DNA of 64,000 nt from Mesorhabditis belari. Its lineage: Eukaryota > Nematoda > Chromadorea > Rhabditida > Rhabditidae. The notes under the pieces are model-generated. The model worked only from the letters and a program-made list of their open reading frames with translations, was not told the DNA's origin and did no database searches. A program made the translations under genes and the position numbers. Below are positions 1 through 10,668 of the stretch, one piece after another. The stretch's first letter is position 1; each line of letters starts with the position of its first letter. Location: NCBI GenBank assembly GCA_958450365.1, contig CAUEEP010000890.1, positions 700,501 through 764,500 on the forward strand, written 5' to 3'.

Positions 1-360
1 TCATTAGAAATCGTTAGAAATCGTTAGAAATCCTTAGAAATTGTTAGAAACTGTTAGAAATTGTTATAAATCTTTACAAATCGTTAGAAATCGTTAGAAA
101 TCGTTAGAAATCATTAGAAATCATTGATAAATCGTTAGAAATCGTTAGAAATCCTTAGAAATTGTTAGAAATTGTTAGAAATTGTTAGAAATTGTTATAA
201 ATCTTTACAAATCGTTAGAAATCGTTAGAAATCGTTAGAAATCGTTAGAAGTCGTTAGAAGTCGTTATAAATCATTATAAATCGTTAGAAATCGTTAGAA
301 ATCGTTAGAAATCATTATAACTCGTTAGAAATCGTTATAAATCATTAGAAATCGTTAGAA
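1..360. repeat. 10-bp tandem repeat (ATCGTTAGAA)n
   Basis: The first 360 bases are a nearly pure array of a 10-bp unit, ATCGTTAGAA, with scattered substitutions (CCTTAGAA, CATTAGAA, GTTATAAA). It lies upstream of the first visible Piezo exon and so is probably inside a Piezo intron. It runs off the left edge. Confidence 0.9.
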
Positions 361-464
361 ATCGATTCTATCGACAATTAGATGAGATTGAAATCGATTT
401 TATACTTAATTAGATGCTTTGAATTGATGATAAACTAAAATTGATGATAATTTGATTGATTAGA

Positions 465-3400
465 ATGATCGATCGACACTTTGATCCGGTGAAAATCACT
501 GAAGAGGAGGTGCTGAATGGGATCATTGTTTATGGATTTGTTGACAAGGTAAAGCGATTGAAAACTCGAAAACGAGTACACTAGATAGCGTGTGTTTGCC
601 GTGTGTTTCGAAGTAGCCTTTTAGTAGCTCTAGCCTCTTTTCTAGGTTTTCTCTACGTCATTCCTTGTGCAATTTTTGACTGGTGGCGGGATTTTGGGCC
701 TCTACTTGTCCCTCGTTTTGTTGGTAGGGAAATTCATGCGCGACATGGCCACGGGTTCGATGCCGGTAAGCTTTATTGTTTATTTGTTTGTTTATTTATG
801 TAATAGAGTTGAAATTTGAAGTTGTTTATCGAAATTTGAAGTTGTTTATTTATAATTAATGCTAGCAAGAAGAATTTGAAAGATATTCAGTCAGCCAAAG
901 CGTTTGGCTTACTGGACTGAGAATACGGTAGCTTCACTGACGGGATTTCGCTCACTGATGGGCTTAACGGTTACTATAAGGATATTAGAAGCTACAGTAT
1001 AGATCTTATGCTATTAAATTACAAGTTACAGTATCCTATTACTACAGTAATCAAGCTAGACTTGTAGGTAAAGATTTTGAAAGATATTCAGTCATGTCGC
1101 CTCTTGCATACTGTGAAAGTGATGCAAACGCATCTAATTAGCACTGTAACACTGTAACTTGCAGTTTACTGTAAGAATACGTATGGGGATACCGTAATTT
1201 ACAGTTTCCTTTCAATAACTTACGAATTAAATGCTGTTAATGTTCCTTTAAAGTTCCTTTATAGTTCTTTGATAGTTCCTTCATAGTTCCTTTATAGTTC
1301 CTATTTGGTTCCTTTAAAGTTCATTTATGGTTCCTTGATAGTTCCTTTATAGTTCCTTTATAGTTCCTTTATAGTTCCTATTTGGTTCCTTTAAAGTTCC
1401 TTTATGGTTCCTTGATAGTTCCTTTATAGTTCCTATTCTGTTCCTTCAAAGTTCCTTTATAGTTCCTTTATAGTTCCTATTTGGTTCCTTTAAAGTTCCT
1501 TTAAGGTTCCTTTATAGTTCCTATTTGGTTCCTTTAAAGTTCCTTTATAGTTCCTTTATAGTTCCTATTCTGTTCCTTCATAGTTCCTTTATAGTTCCTT
1601 CATAGTTCCATTATAGTTCCTTTATGGTTCCTTTTCTTTATAGTTCCTTTATAGTAATCAAGCTAGACTTGTAGGTAAAGATTTTGAAAGATATTCAGCC
1701 ATATCGCCTCTTGCATACTGTGAAAGTGATGCAAACGCATCTAATTAGCACTGTAACTTGCGGTTTACTGTAGAATGCTGTAGAATATGTATGGGATACC
1801 GTAATTTACAGTTTCCTTTCAATAACTTGCTGTCAATGTAAGTAAAAGTCTCCTAAACATTAAAGATTGAAATTTTTAGAAAATCATGTTCGATCAACTG
1901 CCGAATGTGGACGATATTCTCCAAATGTGCTTAGATATCATGCTGGTAGGTTTTTTAAAACAAAAATCATAACAAAACACCCTATTTCCCATTAAACTAT
2001 AATATTAAAACAAAAATTTTCAAGAAAAACAAAAACATTTGCGTTCGGGGGGAATCGAACCCCCGTCGAATGCTTGGAAGGCATCCATGCTGACCATTAC
2101 ACCACGAACGCACATTGGAGAGGAGGGGAAAAAGGGGATATGAAGGGATGAGGGGGAAAAGGCGCTTCTAAACTCTTTTCTGTCAGAAAAATTTCTGTTT
2201 GCTTTCATTTAATGAAAATTCGTTAAATAACTAGTTTTGAAAATAAAATAGCAAATAAACAGCAAATGGAATCTAGAATTTTATCAAGAAAAATGTTCAA
2301 ACTTTGATAAAATTTAGGACTTTTATGGAAATGAGGGGCAAAAGGCGCTTCTAAATGACTCTTTTCTGCAGAAACATTTGCTTTGCTTGCGTTTTCTTTC
2401 AATTTAATGGAATTTCCTTTTGAAAACTAGTTTTGAAAATAAAATATCAAATAAATAGCAAATGGAATCTAGAATTTTATCAAGAAAAATGTTTAAACTT
2501 TGATAAAATTTAGGACTTTTATGCGTTAGAGAAAAAGTTATTATTAAAAAAAAAATACCGACTGGGGCTACCAGTGGTGAATTTATCGCATACACGAAAT
2601 ATATGAATCACAATACAACGACACACACAATACTAGGCTATATCTTAACTTAACCCACGTCATGACAGACGGCTCCCTAACCCTAAGCTCAATGGGGAAC
2701 TAAATAGCTTTTTTGGTGGTGAAGGGAAGATGACGATGAAGGAGTGGCTTGTCACTTTAAAGAACTGGGGCCACAACCACCAGACGGCCCTCCAGAAAAC
2801 CTCTCAACCCGAAGGGAAAGGAAATCCGAAGGGGGTGACCATGTCGCATGTGGGGTTCGAACCCTCGACCTTCCGATTAAGATAAAAGACACTTAACCAG
2901 TCAGCCACACGTGCTCACGCCACACGTGCTTATTGAAGATTTTTGTTTGGGTGAATCGATAGTGGGCAATCAAAAGAATTCCCCAAAGTAAAAATGGATC
3001 GAATTTCATTCAAATCGCATTCAACTTATCCAGTTTTTGATATTCACTTCAATTTAAATCGATTTCAGTTCAAATTTCATTCAATTTAAATCGATTTCAG
3101 TTTAAATGGAATTCAACTTATCTAGTTTTTGATATTCAATCCAATTTAAACCTAATTCAATTTAAAACGAATTCAATTTAAATCGAATTCAATTTAAAAC
3201 GAATTCGCTTTAAATTTCGTTCAATTTAAATCGAATTCAATTTAAATCGAATTCATTTTAAATCGAATTCAGTTTAAAACCAATTCAGTTTAAATCCAAT
3301 TCAACTTATCCAGTTTTCAGTAATATTCAATTCAATTTAAATCCAATCTATATTTAATTCTGAAACATTCAGGTCCGAGAAGCGGGTGAAATGGAATTAG

Positions 3401-3489
3401 AGGAGGAGCTCTTCGGGCGTTTAATTTTCCTCTTCCGCTCACCAGCTCTTCTCATCAAAATGACAAGGGATAAAGGAAGAGAAACATAA
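465..3489 (+). CDS. pezo-1: Piezo mechanosensitive channel, C-terminal exons (5' part outside window)
   Basis: These are the last four exons of a Piezo-type mechanically gated cation channel of the plasma membrane. Exons read 465-548 (5' limit uncertain; weak acceptor at 462-463), 646-765, 1880-1945 and 3373-3489, and all junctions stay in frame. Exon 2 encodes the inner pore helix ([18 protein letters not shown]). Exon 3 gives [19 protein letters not shown], the conserved intracellular C-terminal segment (IMFEELPNVDRIL in vertebrates). The last exon gives the acidic [17 protein letters not shown] tail and ends [12 protein letters not shown], close to the family's usual end. Introns hold a minisatellite with flanking duplication, a tRNA-Gly, a SINE and an AT-rich tandem repeat. 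The rest of this very large protein lies left of the window. Family identity is clear from the motifs; the ortholog name is inferred. Confidence 0.9.
1053..1828. repeat. Direct duplication (~170 bp) flanking a TTCCTTTATAG minisatellite
   Basis: A block of about 170 bp (starting AAGCTAGACTTGTAGGTAAA and ending near TTTCCTTTCAATAACTT) occurs at about 1053-1220 and again at about 1659-1828. Between them is an array of about 10 bp units of the type TATAGTTCCT / AAAGTTCCT (about 1240-1650). All of it is within one Piezo intron. Confidence 0.8.
2040..2111 (-). tRNA. tRNA-Gly (anticodon TCC)
   Basis: On the minus strand the 72 bases fold as a standard tRNA. The acceptor halves GCGTTCG and CGAACGC pair, the A-box-like D arm is TGGTGTAATGGTCAGC, and the T arm is GGGTTCGATTCCC. 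The anticodon loop reads CTTCCAA, with TCC at plus positions 2076-2078, so it decodes GGA. The discriminator base is A. It lies antisense inside a Piezo intron. No intron or stem mismatch was noticed, so it is likely functional. Confidence 0.95.
2555..2918 (-). mobile_element. tRNA-derived SINE, copy 1
   Basis: A 364-bp block here matches 18018-18382 almost base for base; I see about three substitutions. Read on the minus strand, it starts with a tRNA-like head. An A-box TGGCTGACTGG lies at 2897-2907 and a B-box GGTTCGAACCC at about 2853-2863, which are pol III internal promoter elements. A tRNA-unrelated body follows, ending in a T-rich run. The structure is that of a tRNA-derived SINE. It is inserted in the Piezo intron. 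Confidence 0.85.
3001..3350. repeat. AT-rich tandem repeat (AATTTAAATCGAATTC-like)
   Basis: Imperfect copies of AATTCAATTTAAATCG in the last Piezo intron, with a higher-order unit containing CAACTTATCCAGTTTTTGAT. No coding potential. Confidence 0.85.
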
Positions 3490-3519
3490 AAATCGATAAC
3501 TGAATTTGATGTGATATTT

Positions 3520-3640
3520 TTGATTTCATCTTTGATTTCATCTTTGATTTCATCTTTGATTTGCTCTTTGGTTTGATCTTTGATTTGCTCTTTGGTTTGC
3601 TCTTTGATTTCATCTTTAATTTGATATTTGATTATTTTGA
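3520..3640. repeat. Minisatellite (GATTTCATCTTT)n
   Basis: About ten 12-bp units GATTTCATCTTT / GGTTTGCTCTTT directly downstream of the Piezo stop codon. The following 3640-4300 is AT-rich intergenic sequence in which I see no gene. Confidence 0.85.
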
Positions 3641-4309
3641 ATACTTTAATTTGATCTCATGATATTTCCCCGAAGCTTTAATCGACTAGTCTTTCCCAAA
3701 TCTTTTTCAAATGTTTTGAAAGGATAAATCTTTATATAAATATTTATAAAAGTGCTTTAAAAACTTCAAAATCGATCTCGAAATTCGAGTTTTGTAATTC
3801 ATAAAACAATTCTCGAATTCTCGAATCAATTCTCGAACTTAGAGAGATCAAGATTCAATTAGAGATTAAAATTTTCATTTGGAGTGCTTTCAAAATGTAA
3901 AATTTCATCTCTTAAACTTGATTCTTTAGAAATTACAGTTACCATTTATGTTTAAATCAATTCGGCTTGATTTCGATTGAGTAAGTTCGGGTTTAATTTA
4001 CGTTCCCGCCACGTTGAAACAAGTTGAAACAAGTTGAAACAGGTTGAAACAAGTTAAGCAAAGTTGGGCTCGGTTAGTCGCAGGTTCGAAGTTATCCCAA
4101 GCGTCGAGCAATGTAACGCACCGTGCTCGTTGAAATTAAACTACGGGTTGACTTGCACATAAACAGCCATTAAAATCTGCAGCCATTAAAATCGGTTATT
4201 TTCTTTCATTGACCAGCATCTCCACAAAATAATGATCATTGATCAAATAATGATCTTTCAAGAGCTATGCTTAAATTAAGAATTTGAAGTCCTGTTTTGG
4301 CATTAGGTA

Positions 4310-4315
4310 GTTTAG

Positions 4316-4346
<31 letters not shown>

Positions 4347-4812
4347 AGGATATTCAGCCTAGATTAGGATATTCAGTCCAGATTAGTTTAAAGCCTAAAC
4401 CCGAACTTACTGGTTTATTCAACCAATCCAAGCAATCAATCCAAGCAATCGATCACAATACAGAAACAAATCCTATTGAAACCCTAACCGAAACTAAACG
4501 GTTAGGGTTTCAATAGGTTTAGCTTCGGTTAGGGTTTCAATAGGATTTGTTTCTGTATTGTGATCGATTGCTTGGATTGGTTGCTTGGATTGGTTGCTTG
4601 GATTGATTGCTTGGATTGGTTGCTTGGATTGGTTGCTTGGATTGGTTGCTTGGATTGGTTGAATAAACCAGTATATACTTAAGTTCGGGTTTAGGTTTTA
4701 AACTAATCTAGACTGAATATCCTAATCTAGACTGAATATCCTAATCTAGACTGAATACCGTAATCCAGCCAATCCGGACTGAATACCTTAATCTAGACTG
4801 AATATCCTGATC
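4310..4812. repeat. Large imperfect inverted repeat (foldback)
   Basis: After a (TAGTT)n run, the left arm reads GATATTCAG..TTTAAAGCCTAAACCCGAACTT, CTGGTTTATTCAACC, CCAAGCAATCGATCACAATA and CAATAGGATTTG complement. The same blocks return in reverse-complement order to about 4812. The axis is near 4500, at a short CCTAACCGAAACTAAACGGTTAGG hairpin. The right arm is expanded by a 12-bp TTGGATTGGTTGC array and by repeats of TAATCTAGACTGAATATCC. It could be a foldback transposon or an inverted duplication. Confidence 0.8.
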
Positions 4813-4909
4813 TAGACTTCTTAGTTCATAGTTGTCGTTCTTAGTTCTTAGATTAGTTTATTAAGGCTTTTCATATAGCTAATATTTAGCTACACTTACT
4901 AGATCTTCT

Positions 4910-5173
4910 TACCGTAAATACTGTAATAGTACCCCACCCCCCTCGTACAGTCGCGTAGTCGTAGTCGTAAGTTTTCTCGTATTTCATTTTTTTTCAAAGC
5001 GCTCGTACTTTCAAAAAAATGTGTCTTTCGTATGAAAAAATAGCCCAGAATCTCAGCTTTTTTTTTGATACCTAAGCGCGCATTGTAGCATAAACCAGTG
5101 TCAAGAAAAACTTGTTCAAAGCTAGACCGCACCATGATTATTGGGCAGGGGTACTATTACAGGATTTACGGTA
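4910..5173. mobile_element. MITE family A, copy 1
   Basis: This 264-bp element has terminal inverted repeats TACCGTAAATACTGTAATAG..CTATTACAGGATTTACGGTA, and TA is the likely target. Internal blocks (TAGCATAAACCAGTGTC, GATACCTAAGCGCGCATTG, GCGTAGTCG) recur at 26128-26399, 35230-35481, 51485-52061 and 61930-62510. It has no coding capacity. This copy is in the opposite orientation to most of the others. Confidence 0.85.
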
Positions 5174-6037
5174 ACTTCTTATTCGAATTCTTATTGAACT
5201 ATAAAAATGACATCATCTGTTAAAGATCTTTAAATATCAAAGATCAAAAATTAAAGGATCTCTTAAAAGGAAAAAGATCGATCTCTTTCTTTTCAAAGAT
5301 CACCATTTGACCGTTATCGTGTAGAACTATTTATTTAGAACATTCAAAAACATATAAATCTTCCCGTTTATTGAGGAAGTTTTTAGAAAAGCACTTAAGA
5401 ATGGCCAAAAAAGGACTGTTTTTTGAGTTTTCGAGTTTTCGAGAGGTTAAAGAGGGGGAAGTTCTTCAATCAAATAGAGATCAAAAAAAGAATGAAAGGG
5501 ATTGGAAAAAAAAAAGAGCAATAAAGGGTATTGTCTGATGGGAAAGGACCCGCGAATACCCTTCAATAATCGGGTAAATAAACCGCGGAGAAGACCGGCC
5601 CACCAAGAGTATTCTATAAAGGGGATGGACTCAAAGAATCATTGCTTTGACTATCGTAAGGCTTTGGCTTTGGCTTTGGCTTTGGCTTTAGCTATTGTGT
5701 TACCGTAACCTTTACTTTTCATTAGACAAATCCACAGATTGTATCGACTTTTTTAGTTCAAATTCGAGCCAAAGCAGCTACCGTAATCTACCGTAGTCTC
5801 TAATACCGTAACCCGATGCTAGTTTTTGTCTGGGAAACAAGATACTGTTTGAAAAAGCTGTAGATACTGATGTAGATACTGCTGTAGATACTATATTCTT
5901 AAATTTAGTATATTTACCGTAACCTAGTCTTAGAATTACCGTTTAAAATCTTTATTAGACTGCTATATTGATTGAATTGTTATAGTTGCTTAGGTTATCG
6001 TAATCTTTAGCCTAGCTTCACTTTTGTTTATTTCAGA
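5174..6037. other. Intergenic, no gene seen
   Basis: AT-rich spacer between MITE A and the secreted-protein gene. It holds a short (GGCTTT)n run at about 5660-5695 and several isolated TACCGTAA motifs, which resemble family A termini. The last bases (TTTCAG at 6031-6036) form an acceptor one base before the next ATG, consistent with a trans-splice site. Confidence 0.6.
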
Positions 6038-8955
6038 ATGCTCTTCTTGTTAGCATTGTTACCGATTGTGTCTGCTTATCCTCAATATCCAAGATTTCCG
6101 CCGTCAAATGGAGGATTTCAGGTATGAAAAGTCATAATAGACTTTAAACTGAATAGACTTTAAACTGAATAGACTTTAAGCTGAATAGACTTTAAACTGA
6201 ATAAACTTTAAACTGAATAAACTTTAAATTGAATAGACTTTAAACTGAATAGACTTTAAACTGAATAGACTTTAAATTCATTGTGAAAACTTTTGAAAGA
6301 GCTTAGGAATTTAGTTTCGTACTTTTCAAGTAGTTTTACAAGATTCTGCACACCGTATTCTACTAGCAGACTTGGATCCAAGTGTTGAGAACTGTGTTTT
6401 GCATTGGGTCGAAGTGAAATGTTCTGAGTCAACTGTAGTTTCTGAACGTTGATCTGACTTTGATCTGACTTTAGCTCTCTCTTTGAGTCCAAGTTAACGA
6501 GCTAGATCAAATTTACTCTAACCTTTGTGCTGATTCTTAGATTTGACAAAACATTACGTAGTTTCCAGGGTGGTTTCCCGGCGCCAAGTGGTTTCGGTGG
6601 ACCAATGGGTCAAGGTGGACCAATGGGCCAGGGCGGGCCGATGGGAATGGGAGGAATGGGTGGAGTACCACCTGTGCCAAAGGTATTGTCTTCCTTTCCA
6701 AAACTCTCATTTAATACTTTAGTGATAAAATACTGTAATCCTAGTATTGTCCTTTAAAGCCAATGCACCGTAATCCTCATGCGTTCAGGAGCTTCCACCC
6801 GGTTTCGAGAGCGTTCTCCCAACCGACAAATTGGAGGAGCTGAGGTCGATCCACGAAAGCACAACACTGTCAAATGAGGTTATTAAGAATAAGAAGCTGA
6901 TTCAAATTGAATTCGACTTCAATTCCAATTCAATTCCAATTCAATTCCAATCCAATTCGAATCCAATTCGAATCCAATTCCAATTCAATCCCAATTCAAT
7001 TCCAATCCAATTCCAATTCAATTCCAATCAATTTCCAATCCATTTCCAATCCATTTCCAATCCATTTCCAATCCAATTCCAATCCAATTCTAATCCAATT
7101 CCAATTCAATCCCAATTCAATCCCAATTCAATCCCAATTCAATCCCAATTCAATCCCAATTCAATCCCAATTCAATCCCAATTCAATCCCAATCCATTTC
7201 CAATCCATTTCCACTCCAATTCCACTCCAATTCCAATCCATTTCCACTCCAATTCCAATCCAATTCCAGGATAAACATGATCGTATCGATAAATTGTTGA
7301 CCGCTTTACCAATCGAGATTCTTGATCGATTGCCGATAAATCCGGCTTTGGATAAATTGCCAGATGATGTAAAGCAACAGATTAAAACGATCACGAGAGA
7401 TCGAGTGAGTTATTTAGAAGCATTATTCGACTCTAGAACTCTAGAACTCTAGACTAGACAATACTTTATGCCTTAAAACACAAATTCCAGCACAAATTCC
7501 AGCAAAAAGTTCACCTTAAAGCCTAAAATTTTCGTTAAATGCCAATTTTCAGCTAAATGCCAATTTTCAAGTTCAAACTTTATCCCTTTTCAGTCAATCG
7601 ATTGGCGCTCAAAGATGCAAAGAGTGCAACAATACATTCAATCTTTACCTGAGTCGATCAAGGTGTGGATGAAGAGATTGAGAGATGGATTATTTAATGA
7701 TTTAGTGATGATTGTTGAAGGAAAGAGATAGGAGAATAAAAATTATTGAAAATTATTGAATTCTTGAAACTTCTTGAGAACTTTAAGTGATTTTAACGCT
7801 TTTTGTTTTGAGTGAGCTACCCTTTCCCCCAAAGCTTTTTGACTAACAAATGAAATTTTCAGCGTCTTCTTCCACCACCGCCACCACCTGGATTTGAATA
7901 TTTGCCTGAAGATGCTAAGGTGGGGATTTTTTAAATATTTTTGAAGATAACAGAAGATAACAGAAGCTCAATGGTGCGCCAGATGGCGTGGGTTTAAGCC
8001 TTTCATTCACGTCTCCTGAAGGCCTTGAAAATAGGCCTTCAGTTCAGTTACAGAAAGTTTAAACGCAATCTTTCTGGCGCACTAGACTAAGAATTTATCT
8101 ATCTACCGTATTTTCTCTAATAGTAGTGCACCCCAGCGAGCCGAGTTGATGACTATTTTACGGTTTCCAAGCTTTTGCAGAAGCTCAAAGAAAATGCGAT
8201 TAAAAAGTGACAAATTATGTTAATATTCTTGTGCTCAAATACCGTATTTTCTCTAATAGTAGTGCACCGAAGCGAGCCGAGTTGGTGACGATTTTACGGT
8301 TTCCAAAGCTTTCCCAGAAGCCCCAATCCTCTAATCCCCCACTAGATCTCATCGTCAGCTACCTTTTCCGACCCCACATCAATAGGTTCTGATAAGCGGT
8401 TCTCGAGATTTCAAGGAATTTAAGCGACGCTCAAGGTGCACTAGTATTAGAGAGAATACGGTATCTATCTATTTATCTATCTATCTACCTAAAATATTAT
8501 AAATTCGATCTCTAGGCGGCTTTGAAAGCGATCCAGGAGAACGCGGCACTTGGTTTTCGCGAACGATACTACAAGATCAAGGTTTAACATAGAAATTTGA
8601 AAAGAATACAATCTCTTTAAAGAATCAAATAAAGCTTCAATATTTTAGGCCTTATTTATCTTCATATTTTCCATGATATGAATATTTTTGATTCATTTGA
8701 CAAGCAAGAACCCAATAAATCTCTAGAAAAATTCCTCCAGTAACAGGAAAATCTTTGTGAATTGTAATTGTTTAGAAAATAAGAGGCTGATTGATTTTCG
8801 TTAAAAATACTGTAATGAGGCTTTAAAACATTAAAATTTACTTCAATAATGAATTGATCTAAATCCTCAATCACTTTCAGGAAGTGATGGACCGTCTGCC
8901 AGCCGACATTCGAGCCAAACTCCCACCACCTCCACCCCCACCACCAATGTTTTAA
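6038..8955 (+). CDS. Secreted proline-rich protein with three repeated modules
   Basis: Eight in-frame exons give 229 residues: 6038-6121, 6569-6682, 6789-6878, 7270-7404, 7594-7662, 7863-7919, 8516-8581 and 8881-8955. Residues 1-13 (MLFLLALLPIVSA) form a signal peptide. A Gly/Met/Pro-rich segment follows (repeated GPMGQG). Three modules of about 45-55 residues then share the pattern LP..(L/V)..I......R..KI/M....LP..I...LP, each ending in a Pro-rich stretch (twice a poly-Pro). The ATG sits one base after TTTCAG, so a trans-spliced start is likely. Reading through the exon 5 donor would give an alternative C-terminus ending at the TAG near 7731. The layout loosely recalls nematode secreted DUF148/SXP-RAL2 proteins, but I do not recognise the gene and assign no function. 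Confidence 0.75.
6130..6275. repeat. Minisatellite (GAATAGACTTTAAACT)n
   Basis: About nine 16-bp units in the first intron of the secreted-protein gene. Confidence 0.9.
6905..7268. repeat. Minisatellite (CAATTCCAATTC / CAATCCCAATT)n
   Basis: About 360 bp of 11-12 bp units fill the third intron of the secreted-protein gene and run right up to the CCAG acceptor. They produce spurious open frames on both strands (Asn/Ser/Ile/Pro/Gln-rich). Confidence 0.9.
8104..8463. mobile_element. MITE family B: truncated copy plus full 224-bp copy in tandem
   Basis: 8104 to about 8200 carries the left end TACCGTATTTTCTCTAATAG and inner sequence GAGCCGAGTTGATGAC. A full copy follows at 8240-8463, bounded by TACCGTATTTTCTCTAATAG and ATTAGAGAGAATACGGTA. 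Internal blocks (GGTTTCCAAGCTTTTGC, CCCCACATC.ATAGGTTC) recur at 48981-50822 and 59071-59279. It lies in an intron of the secreted-protein gene and has no coding capacity. Confidence 0.85.
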
Positions 8956-9259
8956 ACATAAAAAAATATTCAATTACAATCGTCTTCTTTGGTTTATCTT
9001 TATCTCTGTGATATCATTTTTTAAGTTTTAAAAAATGTTCAACTTACGGGCGGTTATGGAAGCTTTTCTCGTGGAAACGATTTATTTAAAATATTAATTT
9101 TAATCAATTTCTTCGAAACACTCCTTACATTCAAAACGACAAAAAATGGCAGATCGCCGTGGGGCGCTTGCGGCGAGTTCATTCCAAAGTCCAGGAAAGA
9201 TTAAAAATTAGCTTTGGCTGAAAAAACTTTAATAAATGAATGGTGCTGAGAATTAGAGC

Positions 9260-9605
9260 TTTCAAATGATATATAATGCTTACAAATGGTATATAATGCT
9301 TACAAAAGGTAGATAATGCTTTCAAATGATATATAATGCTTTCTAATGGTATATAATGCTTTTAAAAGGTATATAATGCTTACAAATGGTATATAATGCT
9401 TTTAAAAGGTATATAATGCTTACAAATGGTATATAATGCTTTTAAAAGGTATATAATGCTTACAAATGGTATATAATGCTTTCAAATGGTATATAATGGT
9501 TTCTAATGGTATATAATGCTTTCTAATGGTATATAATGGTTTCTAATGGTATATAATGCTTTCAAATGGTATATAATGCTTACAAATGGTATATAATGCT
9601 TTCAA
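9260..9605. repeat. Minisatellite, 20-bp unit
   Basis: About seventeen units of TACAAATGGTATATAATGCT with variants (TTTAAAAGG, TTCTAATGG) lie in the intergenic stretch downstream of the secreted-protein gene. The flanking 8956-9259 shows nothing recognisable. Confidence 0.9.
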
Positions 9606-10668
9606 ATATAATCAAATATCTCTTGCATTTTGGCATTTCGAATTTCATCTCAAATTTCAAAATTCTATTTCTATTTATTGAAATTGAAATTGAAATTGAA
9701 TTTGAAATTTGCAAATTTCAGCTTACCCAGCTTTGAACCAAGTACTGAATTAAGAAATTAGAAAAATAGAGAGAGAACTTTGGTGCTTTTTAATGCATCC
9801 TCTAGAATCTGAAATATGAAAGAAATAAGAAGTTATGGGCAGACAAAGCCAATCTAAATCATGTCAACTCTGACACGGGAATGACCAGAGCTGGCCGTAA
9901 AATCTCGACCTGAAAATCTCGACTCAAGTTCATTCGGCGCGTTCATTCCAAGGTCCAGAAACTGAAACAAACATATTGGAGATGACTGGAATTTCTAAAA
10001 CGAAAGAACCTCTCCTTGAACTAACCATGGGATTAACTTTGAATAAATCTCGAAAAAGAGGGATAGCTTGCCTGCTCTTTACAATTTTAAAACATTCAAC
10101 TAATTTATTTATCTTTAAACATTCAATTAATTTATTTCTAATTAAACATTCTATTTAAAACATTCTAAACAGCAGTAGCAATTTTTAGGGAAAAAAAAAT
10201 AGCGCAAAGTATTAGATTCGAAATTCTAAAACCTTTTTTTGAGTCTTAATTTCAGTGAAGATCAAATTTTAAAGAGGAAACTAAGAGTATCTGAAGATCT
10301 TTTAACGGGGATCATTTTTGATCCTTTATGATAACTCTAGATCATCCAGATTTAAGAGAATGCAATGAATATGCGATGAAATAAATGTAATATGTTTACA
10401 TTTATCTGGTACTTTCAGCTACAGATAGCTGAGCTTTACCCAGATCTACAGTTATCAAAAGAGCCGGAGCTTCAATTCACAGTAATTCCTGATAGCCAAG
10501 AATTGAAAGTCTTGTTCTTAAATCAATCTCGGAAAAGAAAGAATTCGATGTGTGTCGTTTTTGAGAGACGAAAAAAGTATGTCCTTGAAATCGTGATCCA
10601 CTGGGAACTGGGAAAACCATTTCAATGAACAGACTTTTCACTATAACCATTTTTCTAGATTTTTTTAA
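9606..10668 (+). other. Intergenic with one possible orphan exon
   Basis: No gene is recognised. At about 10419-10578, a TTTCAG acceptor, 53 open codons starting LQIAELYPDLQLSKEP and a GTATGT donor look like an internal exon on the plus strand. I find no partner exons and no family. Splicing it to the Mpl start exon would put an in-frame TAA just before the ATG, so it is not an N-terminal extension of Mpl. A similar short motif (NxSRKR) occurs near 10045. It may be a decayed gene. Confidence 0.3.

Noticed and set aside
6831..7452. Long overlapping open frames rich in Asn, Ser, Ile, Pro and Gln
   Set aside because: They are translations of the CAATTCCAATTC minisatellite in an intron. Only the exon parts (to 6878 and from 7270) are coding.
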